61,276 bases of DNA. Source: Bradyrhizobium sp. Leo170. Lineage in GTDB: Bacteria; Pseudomonadota; Alphaproteobacteria; Rhizobiales; Xanthobacteraceae. Positions 1-8,612 of the stretch are shown here, one piece after another (positions within the stretch are counted from its first letter, which is position 1; the number at the start of each line of letters is the position of its first letter). The position numbers were made by a program, and so were the translations under genes. The notes under the pieces were generated by a model. That model did not search any database and was not told the DNA's origin. It saw only the letters and a program-made list of their open reading frames with translations. The stretch lies in assembly GCF_004296405.1 (NCBI RefSeq), contig NZ_PSRR01000012.1:1-61276 (forward strand). Direction: 5' to 3'.

Positions 1-387
1 AACGTCCACGAAAAGATTGATGCACCAACCTGGTTCCTGAACGGAAAAGACGACGTTCGCTCGTCCCATTATATGGAAGACCCTGCGACCGAGTTCGACA
101 TACAGGGCCTTGAGCTCGACTGGGTGGGAGTCTGCTGGGACGCCGATTTTCGCTCAGTCAATGGCAAATGGCAGTGCTATCGGTTTTCGGGGACGCGCTG
201 GCAGAACGTCAATGATGACAACCGCAAGATCTACCTGGCCAACGCCTACCGTGTGCTGCTAACGCGCGCCCGCCAGGGCATGGTCATCTACGTCCCGGCG
301 GGCGATGTCATCGACGCCACTCGTCCGCCTTCGTACTACGACGGAACAGCAGCTTTCCTCTCAAAATGCGGTCTGCCACTTATTTAA
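1..387 (+). CDS. DUF2075 helicase-like protein, C-terminal end (partial)
   Basis: The reading frame is open from the first base of the window, so only the last 128 residues are present. They match the end of DUF2075 (schlafen/UvrD-like P-loop) proteins: the WFLNGKDDVRSS segment, the acidic stretch ATEFDIQGLELDWVGVCWD, then RVLLTRARQGMVIYVP, which corresponds to helicase motif VI with its paired arginines, and the usual terminal FLxxCG. Known members are ATP-dependent nucleic-acid enzymes often found in mobile or defence regions; the exact substrate cannot be inferred here. The Walker A part lies outside the window. A good match, but function is known only at family level. Confidence 0.85.
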   Translation, partial: NVHEKIDAPTWFLNGKDDVRSSHYMEDPATEFDIQGLELDWVGVCWDADFRSVNGKWQCYRFSGTRWQNVNDDNRKIYLANAYRVLLTRARQGMVIYVPAGDVIDATRPPSYYDGTAAFLSKCGLPLI

Positions 388-459
388 TAGGCGCGCGATT
401 GAGGCTAGCAAATGGGCCATTGACCGACTTCTTCCATAAAATCTCATATCCGCATGACG

Positions 460-826
460 TCAGATGTTCGCAAGAAAGCGGACGTGTCGTCGATCGGTTT
501 CGCGGTCCGTTAGTGACTCTGGTGGCGCCGTGACGTTCAGCGTGATGGCGTAGGCGATCTGCGCCTCGTCATCATTGGGATAGCGCGTGGCGACGGCTTC
601 GGTTGCCTTGAGATAGGCCTGCGCACGCTGGCCAAACGTCGTCTTTTCGTCGCCCGAATAGAATGCCAGCATCGCGTCGATATAGTCGCGTTCGCGTTCG
701 CTCTTGGCGCCGAGTGCCCTGGCCTTTTGCAGCGCGGCGAGGCCTTCGGTGAGGTTTTCCTTCGGCGCGGGAAAATGCGGATTGTACAGCAGGCTCAGGG
801 CAATGCCCCAATAGGCGATTCGCTTC
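460..826 (-). pseudogene. Fragment of a TPR-repeat protein
   Basis: On the minus strand the frame reads RIAYWGIALSLLYNPHFPAP, then REDYIDAM-type and AFYSGDEKTTFGQRAQAYLKA segments, ending shortly after IAYAITLNVTAPP. This is a recognisable internal piece of a tetratricopeptide-like protein family common in rhizobia. The frame is closed upstream by TAA at about 827-829 and the family-typical C-terminal half (the region after the LNV motif) is absent, so both ends are lost. There is no ribosome binding site before the first internal ATG at 672. I read it as a decayed gene remnant rather than a 70-residue gene. Confidence 0.7.
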
Positions 827-883
827 GAAGTTTCTTAAATTTTGCTGGGTACCTGTTCCGGGCATGGTGACCGGAGGAAAGAT

Positions 884-1744
884 ATGAGTAAGCGGGCCAA
901 ACGTGGAAAGGCAGAAACGCTCGCACTGCCAAGGGCCGCGAGAGTTGCAGTTGGCGCCGTGGCCGTCGCCGCATTGGGATACAGCTTGCTGTCTCGCCCG
1001 ACGAGCGTGCAGCCGATACGCAAGCCGTCCGCACGCCAAGCCCTGGCATCGTCAACTCTGGTTTACATAGCAACTCCAAATTATGCCTCAGCGCCAGCTC
1101 CCGCTCCGATTTCGGCCCCGGCGCCTCTGGTCGAACCACCAAAAGCTGCTGACGGTCCCGGAGCATTTGTTCGGCAGGTGGTTGACTACGCCAGCCACCA
1201 GACGCAGGGCACCGTGATCATCGATACCAAAAACACATTCCTGTATTTCGTTCTGAGCGACACGCAAGCAATGCGCTACGGCATCGGTGTTGGCCGCGAA
1301 GGTTTCTCGTGGTCCGGCGAGCAGACTGTGGCCCGTAAAACAGAATGGCCGGATTGGCGTCCACCTGTAGAGATGATTTCGCGTCAGCCTTATCTGCCGC
1401 GGTTTATGGCAGGCGGTCCCGGCAACCCGCTCGGCGCTCGGGCGATGTATCTGGGCGAGACCGAATATAGAATTCACGGCACCAACAAGCCCGATACGAT
1501 TGGGAAGCGGGTTTCGTCCGGCTGTATCCGGCTGACCAATGAGGACGTCGTGGACCTTTATGAGCGGGTGAAAGTCGGAGCGAAAGTGATCGTGCTTCCG
1601 GCAACCGCTGCCCATCGACCATCCCAGGGAGCGCCGCTCGACACCGCGTTCCGATCGCCGGACCCGGCATCGCCGTCGAACCGGCCCTCGGCAGCCAACG
1701 CGCAGATGCTGTCATCTGGACCGAAGATCGCTGAGGCCCAATAA
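884..1744 (+). CDS. L,D-transpeptidase (YkuD/ErfK family), membrane-anchored
   Basis: A 286-residue protein starting at an ATG preceded by GGAGGAAAG. Residues 20-36 form a single N-terminal hydrophobic segment (signal or anchor); residues 60-90 are a Pro/Ala-rich linker; the YkuD catalytic domain spans about 108-236. The active-site signature is visible: His198 in YRIHGTNKP and SSGCIRLTNEDV with catalytic Cys214 and Arg216. Family members make 3-3 (L,D) cross-links in peptidoglycan or attach proteins to it, in the periplasm. The C-terminal 50 residues are low-complexity. An upstream in-frame ATG at 842 exists but has no Shine-Dalgarno sequence. Confidence 0.93.
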   Translation: MSKRAKRGKAETLALPRAARVAVGAVAVAALGYSLLSRPTSVQPIRKPSARQALASSTLVYIATPNYASAPAPAPISAPAPLVEPPKAADGPGAFVRQVVDYASHQTQGTVIIDTKNTFLYFVLSDTQAMRYGIGVGREGFSWSGEQTVARKTEWPDWRPPVEMISRQPYLPRFMAGGPGNPLGARAMYLGETEYRIHGTNKPDTIGKRVSSGCIRLTNEDVVDLYERVKVGAKVIVLPATAAHRPSQGAPLDTAFRSPDPASPSNRPSAANAQMLSSGPKIAEAQ

Positions 1745-2119
1745 CTCAGTCCTCCGCCCTCGGTCTGCAACTGATGACAAGGAGGTAATTCAAGTCCTCG
1801 CGTCGAGGTCGGCTTCAAGCCCATCGCTGCCGTTGACGCGGTATAGCTAGAAGTCCGTTCACAGGAACAGACCGGAAAGTCCGCGACCGAGAGGCAACAG
1901 AGGTTATTGACCCTTCGCGACATATTCCACCGCGACGCATCTTCGGTTGCTGACGGGGCACGGCGGAAATCGACAAGCTGACGTCTATTGCAGAGGGCGA
2001 CGCTCGTGACCCAAAGGGGACGTGACAAGGCTGCCGTAACTTACGTAATATGACCGCCCAGAGGGTGACATGGGACGGCGGGGCACGAGACGGGTTTTCT
2101 ATTCGAGAACATTTCAGCG
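1745..2119. other. Non-coding stretch with decayed dispersed repeat
   Basis: No credible gene. It holds an AGGAGGT box near 1780 followed by a small CCTCG/CGAGG hairpin, and degenerate segments such as TTGACCCTTCGCGACA (about 1908). These resemble worn intergenic repeats seen again near 4030. No promoter with a clear consensus was found. Confidence 0.4.
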
Positions 2120-3937
2120 ATGACCATCGAAACACTCTCCGCCGAATATGGCTCTTGGCATCCAGGGTTAGTATCGGAAATACCGCGAGAGTACCTTCCT
2201 CTGTCGACAATGTTCAGAATCGAAAATGTTTCGACGAGCATTTCAAAAGCGTACGAATTAAGCGACTACTGTAGCCTGCCGCCTACTGAATTAGTCGCAT
2301 TTCGGGCCGAGCGATTGATTATACATGAACTGCTGATACACGTGACTACCACCATTTCTGTCCCCGATGGCGGGGATTACGAGGATTTGGGTCGAAACTT
2401 TCGTGAGATAACCTCAACTATTCTCAAACGGTATATTGCCCCTCATAGAGCGGAATTGGCGGAACGTTTCGATCGCTTTAGACACGCGGCGTCTGTCAGC
2501 ATCGAGCGCGAGATTGCAAAGAGCTTCGCAGAGTCGAGATCGTCGGGTGAACGGCGATCAAGCCATTGGCGCCGCCGCCTATTCGGCACTGACAAACAAC
2601 AACACCGGACCCGCTTTCCGGAGAATGATCCCGTGGAGCGCGACCGTTCGATAGCTTTTGGATGGCGGAAACAAGCAGAAGCGGCAACCGACCCGTTGGT
2701 TGCTGTCTGTTTCGATGCATTACACAGAATTGCAACGGGAATCATGGACCGACATGATCGGCTCGTAGGCGATAGGGCGCTGCTCGCCGAACTTGCTCTC
2801 ACGTTAGTCTGTAATGGATATGGCAGCGAAGTTATTGGCGATGCAATCACCCCATTCATTGAAGAAGCGATTTCACGGGAGGGCTACAGGCAACTGCCAT
2901 GGCAACCACAACCGGTCGTCATGAACGTGAAGGGTGCATCTGCGTCAGGCAAAAGCACGATGCGTCCTTTACAGCGAACGCTTGCACGCAAGTTAAATTT
3001 TCGTTGGGAAGAGTTCGCCTTAATCAGTCCGGACATTTGGCGGAAATTTCTTCTGGACTACACGTCGCTCGGTGGCGCTTACAAATACGCGGCAATGCTA
3101 ACAGGTCACGAGCTTGAGGTCATCGATCAGAAGCTTGACCGTCGAATGAAGGCCAAGGCTGCCAGCGGGGAGATTTCGCACTTACTGATCGACCGGTTTC
3201 GCTTTGACAGTTTTGTACCTGAGTACGGGGGAAAAGGGTCCAATAGGCTGCTGACGCGCTTCGGTAATTTAGTTTACATGTTTTTCTTGATTACACCGCC
3301 AGAAATGACCGTCGAGCGAGCTTGGAAACGAGGATTGAAGGTCGGTAGATATAAAGCCGTTGAGGACCTCCTAGCGCACAATGTCGAAGCGTTTACTGGT
3401 ATGCCTGAATTGTTCTTTACTTGGGCGCTGGCTGTCGGAAAGCGCGTTCACTACGAGTTTCTCGATAACAGTGTACCCGAGGGCCAGCCTCCGCGAACCG
3501 TGGCATTTGGCTGGAATGGCGAAATGACCATCCTCGATGTTAAGAGCATGTTGGATATTGAAAGGTTCAGAAAGATAAACATCCGCGCTAAGGGACCAGA
3601 AGAAGTGTACCGCGGAAAGAGTTTTGCACCTGAATGTAACACCGATTTTTTGAGGCGGTGTGTTCGCTGGATTCCAGTTATCAATTTCGCCAGTTACAAG
3701 ACGGGTGCAGTCTACGCGCGAGTAGAACATGGGAGGTGGATATGGCGCGACGATCAAGCTCTTGCCTGCGCGCTGAATGATCCTGATACGCGAGTCGGAC
3801 TTGACGTAATCGCTCCAAAGATCAACGACTTGGAGTCTGACGTGAAAGGGTATCCGACAAATCTGGAGCTTGAGAAAGTGCACACCATTGGCTCTTGGGC
3901 CGAGGCTATTTACGGCTCAACCGCAGGTGCGGGATAG
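2120..3937 (+). CDS. Large P-loop protein with zeta-toxin-like kinase core
   Basis: A 605-residue protein. Residues 1-265 are mostly helical with no domain I recognise. Residues 266-280 hold a textbook Walker A loop, VKGASASGKST, following a hydrophobic strand (PVVMNV). Downstream, ISPDIWRKF (about 302-310) and GHELEVIDQKLDRRM (about 329-343) sit where zeta-toxin/AAA-type kinases have their substrate-binding Asp and helix, and LLIDRFRFDSF looks like the next core strand. Zeta toxins phosphorylate UDP-sugars; whether this protein does so is only a guess. There is no obvious Shine-Dalgarno before ATG 2120; an internal ATG at 2210 is an alternative. No antitoxin-like partner lies immediately beside it. 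AT content is higher than in the flanking core genes. Confidence 0.75.
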   Translation: MTIETLSAEYGSWHPGLVSEIPREYLPLSTMFRIENVSTSISKAYELSDYCSLPPTELVAFRAERLIIHELLIHVTTTISVPDGGDYEDLGRNFREITSTILKRYIAPHRAELAERFDRFRHAASVSIEREIAKSFAESRSSGERRSSHWRRRLFGTDKQQHRTRFPENDPVERDRSIAFGWRKQAEAATDPLVAVCFDALHRIATGIMDRHDRLVGDRALLAELALTLVCNGYGSEVIGDAITPFIEEAISREGYRQLPWQPQPVVMNVKGASASGKSTMRPLQRTLARKLNFRWEEFALISPDIWRKFLLDYTSLGGAYKYAAMLTGHELEVIDQKLDRRMKAKAASGEISHLLIDRFRFDSFVPEYGGKGSNRLLTRFGNLVYMFFLITPPEMTVERAWKRGLKVGRYKAVEDLLAHNVEAFTGMPELFFTWALAVGKRVHYEFLDNSVPEGQPPRTVAFGWNGEMTILDVKSMLDIERFRKINIRAKGPEEVYRGKSFAPECNTDFLRRCVRWIPVINFASYKTGAVYARVEHGRWIWRDDQALACALNDPDTRVGLDVIAPKINDLESDVKGYPTNLELEKVHTIGSWAEAIYGSTAGAG

Positions 3938-4470
3938 GTGGCACCCTTGTGGATGCGCGGCGCACCATGGCCCGCGGACCCGGGCGGCAAAGCCCATCGC
4001 CGCGCAAAGCGCCAACACTTAAAGTCAGCTTTTGGCCCTTCGCGACAGTTTGCGCAGCGCGGAGACATGTCCGCAGTTGCGGGTAGACCGGAAGTCTCGG
4101 GCTGCGAGGCAAACCGGCGCGATTGACCCACAGCAGACGCTTTTGTGTGCTTCCTGGCCCAAAATTCGAGAAACGTTCTGCGTTGCCGATCTCACTCATA
4201 CTCTTATGGGTACTGGCCTGAGGGCTCATTCATCGGCGATGCAGCGACAGACGGGTAGCGACCGGACGGATCGCCCCCCTCTTACCGTGTTGTTCCGTAG
4301 TGGCATAGTTTGGAATTGGGCAATGGCCTAATATGACGTGTGTGCAGTTGTGGACGTACGCGAGGCTTAAGCAGGAGTACACTCTTAGCCATCACCGCAC
4401 GGTCTTGTGGCATTTATCGGTGATGAGAACGCCGGTTGCGCTCCCGCCCTCCCCGAACCGAGGAGCCGCC
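3938..4470. other. Non-coding stretch with decayed repeat
   Basis: Several short overlapping open frames occur on both strands but none has coding character. The segment around 4025-4140 carries worn copies of an intergenic repeat (for example TTTTGGCCCTTCGCGACA and GACATGTCCGCAGTTGCGGG). Nothing functional could be assigned. Confidence 0.4.
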
Positions 4471-4671
4471 ATGCAGCAGCGCCGCCGTTTCAAACAAACC
4501 ACATCCCTAGATCAGCGCTTGATCGACGAAGCTCAGCGCTTGCGAAAAGAGGCGCGAGGCACTCCGCACGGCGTCCAGCGCGAACGGCTTATCCGAAGAG
4601 CTCGTCAGGCCGAAACCGCCGCGCACATAAACGAGTGGCTCCGGTCGCCCGGACTGAGGGCACCCACATAA
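4471..4671 (+). CDS. Small basic conserved protein (Bradyrhizobium-type, 66 aa)
   Basis: ATG follows GAGGAGCCGCC. The protein begins MQQRRRFKQTTSLDQRLIDE and is charged and helical, ending WLRSPGLRAPT. I recognise it as a small hypothetical protein found in many copies in Bradyrhizobium genomes; its function is unknown. No signal peptide or membrane segment. The upstream frame to 4333 is open but lacks a ribosome binding site and family similarity, so the later start is chosen. It overlaps the beginning of the next short gene. Confidence 0.75.
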   Translation: MQQRRRFKQTTSLDQRLIDEAQRLRKEARGTPHGVQRERLIRRARQAETAAHINEWLRSPGLRAPT

Positions 4672-4850
4672 CCCATACAGCCAGCTGTTACGCCTACGCG
4701 ATCCGCGGACGACAACCACATCCGGATCACGTTGAGATCATCCGCGATGACGACGAGGCAGCCAAACGTCATGCGAAGCAGTTAGTGGGTGGACGCATAG
4801 AGCTATGGCAGGAGGCGCGCATGATTACAGCCATCCAGCCGGAGGAATGA
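4635..4850 (+). CDS. Small conserved hypothetical protein, start uncertain
   Basis: The conserved part reads YAYAIRGRQPHPDHVEIIRD and then DDEAAKRHAKQLVGGRIELW, a pattern of small rhizobial proteins in which a beta strand pair precedes an Ala/Lys helix and the phrase IELWQ. No ATG is available between the preceding gene's frame and the conserved core; the nearest in-frame start is GTG 4635, inside the preceding gene. Either translation starts there or the original start has been lost. A 9-bp hairpin begins at the stop codon. Function unknown. Confidence 0.55.
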   Translation: MAPVARTEGTHITHTASCYAYAIRGRQPHPDHVEIIRDDDEAAKRHAKQLVGGRIELWQEARMITAIQPEE

Positions 4851-4871
4851 GGCCGCCTCGTTGGCGGCCTC
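4849..4871 (+). terminator. Hairpin terminator after small-gene pair
   Basis: A perfect 9-bp stem, GAGGCCGCC / GGCGGCCTC with loop TCGTT, starts inside the stop codon of the preceding gene. It is followed by TTAGGCGTT, so the U-tract is weak; intrinsic termination is likely but not certain. Confidence 0.6.
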
Positions 4872-4920
4872 TTAGGCGTTGATCTAAGTTCATGCGGGAA
4901 AGTCCCATAATCCCGCGTTA

Positions 4921-4945
4921 GGAACGCTACACCGCAGGGCCTGTT
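4921..4945 (+). promoter_or_regulatory. EcfG-like promoter candidate upstream of phasin
   Basis: GGAAC at 4921-4925, a 16-base spacer, then TGTT at 4942-4945, 54 bases before the phasin ATG. The consensus of the alphaproteobacterial general stress sigma factor EcfG is GGAAC-N16/17-cGTT, so the -10 half differs at its first base. Suggestive only. Confidence 0.4.
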
Positions 4946-4998
4946 GTCCTTCAGAAATGACCGTTGTGGTCGACCTACCCAGTCTCTTGGAGCGTTAG

Positions 4999-5487
4999 AT
5001 GAGTAACCGTAAACGAGCCATAGCGTCAAAGCGTGCCCGCGGCCCTAGAAAAGCCGCACGGGCCCAACGGAACAAGCAGGCTATTGTTAGAAGCCCGAAA
5101 GACAACCCTCTGCGCTCTGTTGCCGCAGGCTCCACCGAATCGCCCAAGCTTCATGACGATTCAAAACAAAAGGCTCCCATCGTTGAGAATCGGGTGGCTG
5201 CCTTACAAGATGGCTTACGTCAGATGATGAGGGACAACAATCCAAGGGAAGGGTTTGATCTTTCTTTAGTGACGGCAAACCTGCAGGCTTATCAAGCGAA
5301 GCTTCTGGAAATGGCAGAAGCCAACATGCAATTTGCTTTTGAATTCGGCCAGAGGCTTGTAGCGATCAGGTCACCATTCGAATTTTTCGCCGTCATTGCA
5401 GAATTTACAAGCAGGCGGATCGACATGTTCCGGAAGTATTCGAAGGAGATGGCTGCGTATCCGTTCTTGGGGCACGGAACCCCTTAG
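4999..5487 (+). CDS. Phasin family protein
   Basis: A 162-residue protein with a very basic N-terminus (MSNRKRAIASKRARGPRK) and a C-terminal amphipathic helical region, LSLVTANLQAYQAKLLEMAE followed by NMQFAFEFGQRLVAIRSPFE. This is the pattern of Phasin_2 proteins, with the phrase on region boundaries (SPFEF) and FRKYSKEMA near the end. Phasins coat polyhydroxyalkanoate granules in the cytoplasm and affect their size; some are stress-linked. An EcfG-like element lies upstream. The Lys/Arg-rich N-terminal extension of about 60 residues is longer than in minimal phasins and could bind nucleic acid, which is inference. Confidence 0.85.
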   Translation: MSNRKRAIASKRARGPRKAARAQRNKQAIVRSPKDNPLRSVAAGSTESPKLHDDSKQKAPIVENRVAALQDGLRQMMRDNNPREGFDLSLVTANLQAYQAKLLEMAEANMQFAFEFGQRLVAIRSPFEFFAVIAEFTSRRIDMFRKYSKEMAAYPFLGHGTP

Positions 5488-5598
5488 TGGTCGCGCGCAT
5501 GGGCCGTGAGTCGTCGGGCGGGAGCGAAGCCGTCAGGTCGCGGTTGTTCCGCCGATTCGAAGTGCCCCGCCAGCGCGGACCATCTAAGGATTGACCCG

Positions 5599-6579
5599 AT
5601 GTCCACAACTGAAACCGTCCTGCTGATAGTCTTGGCCGGACTTGTCGTTCTGATCCTCGGCAATATCGCGTTTCAGGTGGCAGCGGAGCGAAAGAACCCG
5701 CCGATCGGCGCCTTCATCGAGTGCGACGGAGTACGCCTTCATTATATCGAACGCGGCGATGTCGCCGCGCCTTGTGTGGTCCTGTTCCACGGGAATGGCA
5801 CCATGATTCAGGATCTCGTCCTAAGCGGTCTGGTCGACCGCCTGGCCCACTACTACCGCGTCGTTTGCTTCGACCGGCCAGGATTTGGCTACAGCCACCG
5901 TCCCCGCACGCGCATCTGGACCGCTACAACGCAAGCTTTCTTGTTCGCGAAGGCTCTTGACCAGCTTGAGGTGCGCAATCCCGTGGTGCTCGGCCATTCC
6001 TGGGGTACGCTGGTGGCGATCGCGCTGGCGCTGCGAAGCGACTATGCCGTGAGTGGGCTCGTGCTCGCGTCCGGCTACTACTTTCCGACCTTTCGGATGG
6101 ACTTTTGGCTCATGTCGGGTCCGGCACTGCCACTGCTCGGCGATCTGATGCGCTACACCATCTCGCCGATCATATCGTGGGCCATTATGCCGAAGCTTAT
6201 TCGCACGCTGTTCGCGCCGCGTGCCGTTCCGCCGGAATTCAAGAACGAATTTCCGATCTCGTTGTCCCTCCGGCCCAAACAATTGAGGGCGGCTGCCGAG
6301 GAGAGCGCGTTTCTTATTCCAGTTGCCGCGCAATTGCCGCTTCAATATCAGGGCATCCGGTGTCCCGTCAGGATCGTGCATGGAAAGGGTGACCGGCTCA
6401 TCGAGCCCGACCAATCGCGCCGCCTACACGAGGCGTTGCCCCGTTCCGTGCTAGATCTGGTCGAGGATGCCGGTCACATGGTGACCTATGCAGATACGCC
6501 CGGGATCGCGGATGCCGTGGCGGCGCTGGTGCTCACCGTACCGACGAGGCCGGAACTTGGAGGCGAGGCCTCGGCGTAG
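5599..6579 (+). CDS. Alpha/beta hydrolase with N-terminal membrane anchor
   Basis: A 326-residue protein. Residues 6-26 (VLLIVLAGLVVLILGNIAF) are one transmembrane or signal-anchor helix; the alpha/beta-hydrolase fold follows. Visible motifs are the oxyanion strand VVLFHGNG (60-67), DRPGFGYS (92-99), the nucleophile elbow GHSWG with Ser134, the acid strand VRIVHGKGDRLI, and DAGHM with the catalytic His. It fits esterase/epoxide-hydrolase/haloalkane-type enzymes; the substrate cannot be read from sequence. ATG 5599 is preferred to an upstream in-frame ATG (5506) because the hydrophobic segment starts right after it. It lies 111 bases downstream of the phasin gene and may share its transcript. 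Confidence 0.88.
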   Translation: MSTTETVLLIVLAGLVVLILGNIAFQVAAERKNPPIGAFIECDGVRLHYIERGDVAAPCVVLFHGNGTMIQDLVLSGLVDRLAHYYRVVCFDRPGFGYSHRPRTRIWTATTQAFLFAKALDQLEVRNPVVLGHSWGTLVAIALALRSDYAVSGLVLASGYYFPTFRMDFWLMSGPALPLLGDLMRYTISPIISWAIMPKLIRTLFAPRAVPPEFKNEFPISLSLRPKQLRAAAEESAFLIPVAAQLPLQYQGIRCPVRIVHGKGDRLIEPDQSRRLHEALPRSVLDLVEDAGHMVTYADTPGIADAVAALVLTVPTRPELGGEASA

Positions 6580-7149
6580 ATGATCCGGATGTTGATGGAA
6601 GGTGTCAGCCCGTCTCGCTGTCACCGGCGGATTGGCATCTCTGCAGCATTGAATGTGTACGCACCACTATCAAGGCAGCCAAACGCTCGGTCTTGCCGTT
6701 CCACCAACACTGCTTGCCGCCGCAGACGAGGTGATCGCGTAGGCTTTCTTGTTGCAATGCGTGAGTCCGGAAGTGGCCCTTCGAGGACCTGCCGATGGGC
6801 GGCGCTGATGTCTGGTTCTGAGGTCAATGCAGACGTTGCGCGCTTTCCTGCGCGGTGCGCTCTCGAGGGCTCGCCTTGTTCGCCCAAGGGCCGAACTCTT
6901 CCATAACATCGGATATGCGAGCGGTCACTTCTGGCCCAATAAGCGAACGCTGGGGAACTGGCAGGTTTAGGATCGTATTTCTGTTAGCACCTGTGCCCCT
7001 AAGCTCGTTATGTCCGCTTCTTAGGGGGAGAGCGGACGGGGGCAGAGTGGAGCGGCGACATCGGCTCATGATCCAAGGCGGACCCTTGACGCTGCCCGCT
7101 TTAAGTAACGCGTCGTCAGGTCGATTGAAGGCGTGCCGACGGTCGGCCG
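6580..7149. other. Non-coding stretch with dispersed repeat copy
   Basis: No supported gene. Contains one copy of a degenerate repeat (6811-6908, listed separately) and further worn repeat-like sequence with TGTCCGCTT and AGCGGAC half-sites at about 7010-7035. Confidence 0.4.
6811..6908 (+). repeat. Degenerate dispersed repeat, copy 1
   Basis: Begins TCTGGTTCTGAGGTCAATGC and ends CTTCCATAACA. The copy at 12570-12669 starts with nearly the same 25 bases and ends with the same CTTCCATAAC after similar spacing; the middle is diverged. Both lie in gene-poor decayed DNA. Confidence 0.5.
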
Positions 7150-8265
7150 CTAGACGCTAGGCTTAGGCATTCGGAGTGTGACGCGGCAACCCCGATCCAG
7201 ATTTTCGTAATCGATCATGCCGCCGAGTTGCTGTGATAACAGAGAGACAACCCGCGATCCGACGCCTTCCGGCTGCTGCGTTCGGATGCCGACGCCGTTG
7301 TCACTCACAGTAAGGACCACTTCTCCATCGGTATGAAGGTCGACGTGGATATGACCCGGCCGCCCGTCCGGGAAGGCATACTTTAGGCTGTTCGTAACGA
7401 GCTCATTGACGATGATCGCGATTGGGACGGCCTGCTCGCTGTGAATATACAGCTCATCCGCCCGAGCCGTGATCGCCACAGGGCTTGTCCCAGTCAGTGA
7501 CGCGGAAAGATGCTGGCATATTTCTGTGAGATACTGCTTTGCATCGACGACCTTCCGCTCGGCCCTGATCGTGAGGTGATCGTAGACCTTTGCCATCACC
7601 TGGACGCGTGAGGCCATGTCGCCGAGCGCGTCTGCCGCGCTCACGCCAGCCTGCTTGGCCTGCAATCGCATCATCGCGGATATCATGGCTAAATTGTTCT
7701 TCGTGCGATGCGCCAACTCCATGAGAAGAACCGTTTTCGCTTTCTCGGCGGCAACCACCCTCTCCAGTTCGTTACGGAATCCCTCTGCAACTAGGCCGAT
7801 ACCGAGACCTGTCGCAACGAACAATCCCAAAGGTAGAAGATGGGCAATCCACGGTGCAGCGGGCGCGGCGTACACCGCATATAACGTGGCGAGTGCCGTC
7901 CCGAAAAATGAGCTAGCGCGATCGAACAGAAGGCCACATAGAAAGATCCCGGGAAGAAGGAAGAACAATCCGCCGAAGCCGCTTTGCGATTGCAGACCCA
8001 TTTGCACAAGAATGAAGAACGCCATGATGAGGGCGCTCGTCCCAAATCGGATATAGGCAGGTTGCGGATGAGCGGGAAGGAAATAGAGTAGGCGTTCCAT
8101 TGAGTAGAAACCGTCAGGCTGCGCTTTGAGTTCCCGAAGCTCTCGGCCAATGTCCCTATTCTGTAGGCCGGCCTGCTCCGGCGGTGGCGGGCTGTAGGTG
8201 CGCTGCAACAGGAATTCGTCAAAGATGCGAGCCCTCTTCGTCGGCTCCTGGGCCCTTAGCAACAA
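7150..8265 (-). CDS. Sensor histidine kinase, LytS/HWE type with DUF4118-like membrane domain
   Basis: A membrane histidine kinase of up to 371 residues. Three or four hydrophobic helices span about 75-160, resembling the DUF4118 sensor region of KdpD-like proteins. The HisKA_2 phosphoacceptor box is ELAHRTKNNLAMISAMMRLQ with His186. The ATPase domain shows the N box NELVTNSLKYAF (287-298) and SDNGVGI (321-327). Such kinases in alphaproteobacteria often feed the PhyR-EcfG stress pathway, but no response regulator is adjacent. The start is uncertain: the open frame begins at TTG 8265 without a Shine-Dalgarno, and ATG 8100 (MERLLYFLP) just before the membrane part is a strong alternative. Confidence 0.88.
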   Translation of the reverse strand: MLLRAQEPTKRARIFDEFLLQRTYSPPPPEQAGLQNRDIGRELRELKAQPDGFYSMERLLYFLPAHPQPAYIRFGTSALIMAFFILVQMGLQSQSGFGGLFFLLPGIFLCGLLFDRASSFFGTALATLYAVYAAPAAPWIAHLLPLGLFVATGLGIGLVAEGFRNELERVVAAEKAKTVLLMELAHRTKNNLAMISAMMRLQAKQAGVSAADALGDMASRVQVMAKVYDHLTIRAERKVVDAKQYLTEICQHLSASLTGTSPVAITARADELYIHSEQAVPIAIIVNELVTNSLKYAFPDGRPGHIHVDLHTDGEVVLTVSDNGVGIRTQQPEGVGSRVVSLLSQQLGGMIDYENLDRGCRVTLRMPKPSV

Positions 8266-8612
8266 AAATCCATGTCGCTCGCACGTCGGTATTCAAGGTA
8301 AGAGCCGCCTCGTTTTGCTCAATCTGAGTTCTTCGCACTTTGGCCCGAAGCGATCATCGAGAAGGCCGTACTCGACGACCTTGATGTGGACTCTTCGCCA
8401 TTCGGGAAGGCACGGTAGCTATACTATCGATATTAGAGGGAGCGGCGTTCTCGCCGCGGGGAGGATCCGCCGGTCCGTGTGATGCTCGCTGCCGCCGTGG
8501 TCGTGTACGTGCCGAAGATGATCGCAACTCTCTTTCGCCGGCGCTGCGCTCGCAAGACGCGCGAGCGTCCTGAACAAAGGACACTAAGTGTGGTTTCTCA
8601 CCGCGCTTGGAT
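8266..8612. other. Intergenic region, nothing recognised
   Basis: Lies between the divergent-looking ends of two minus-strand genes. No gene, terminator with a clear T-run or known repeat was seen. Confidence 0.4.
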
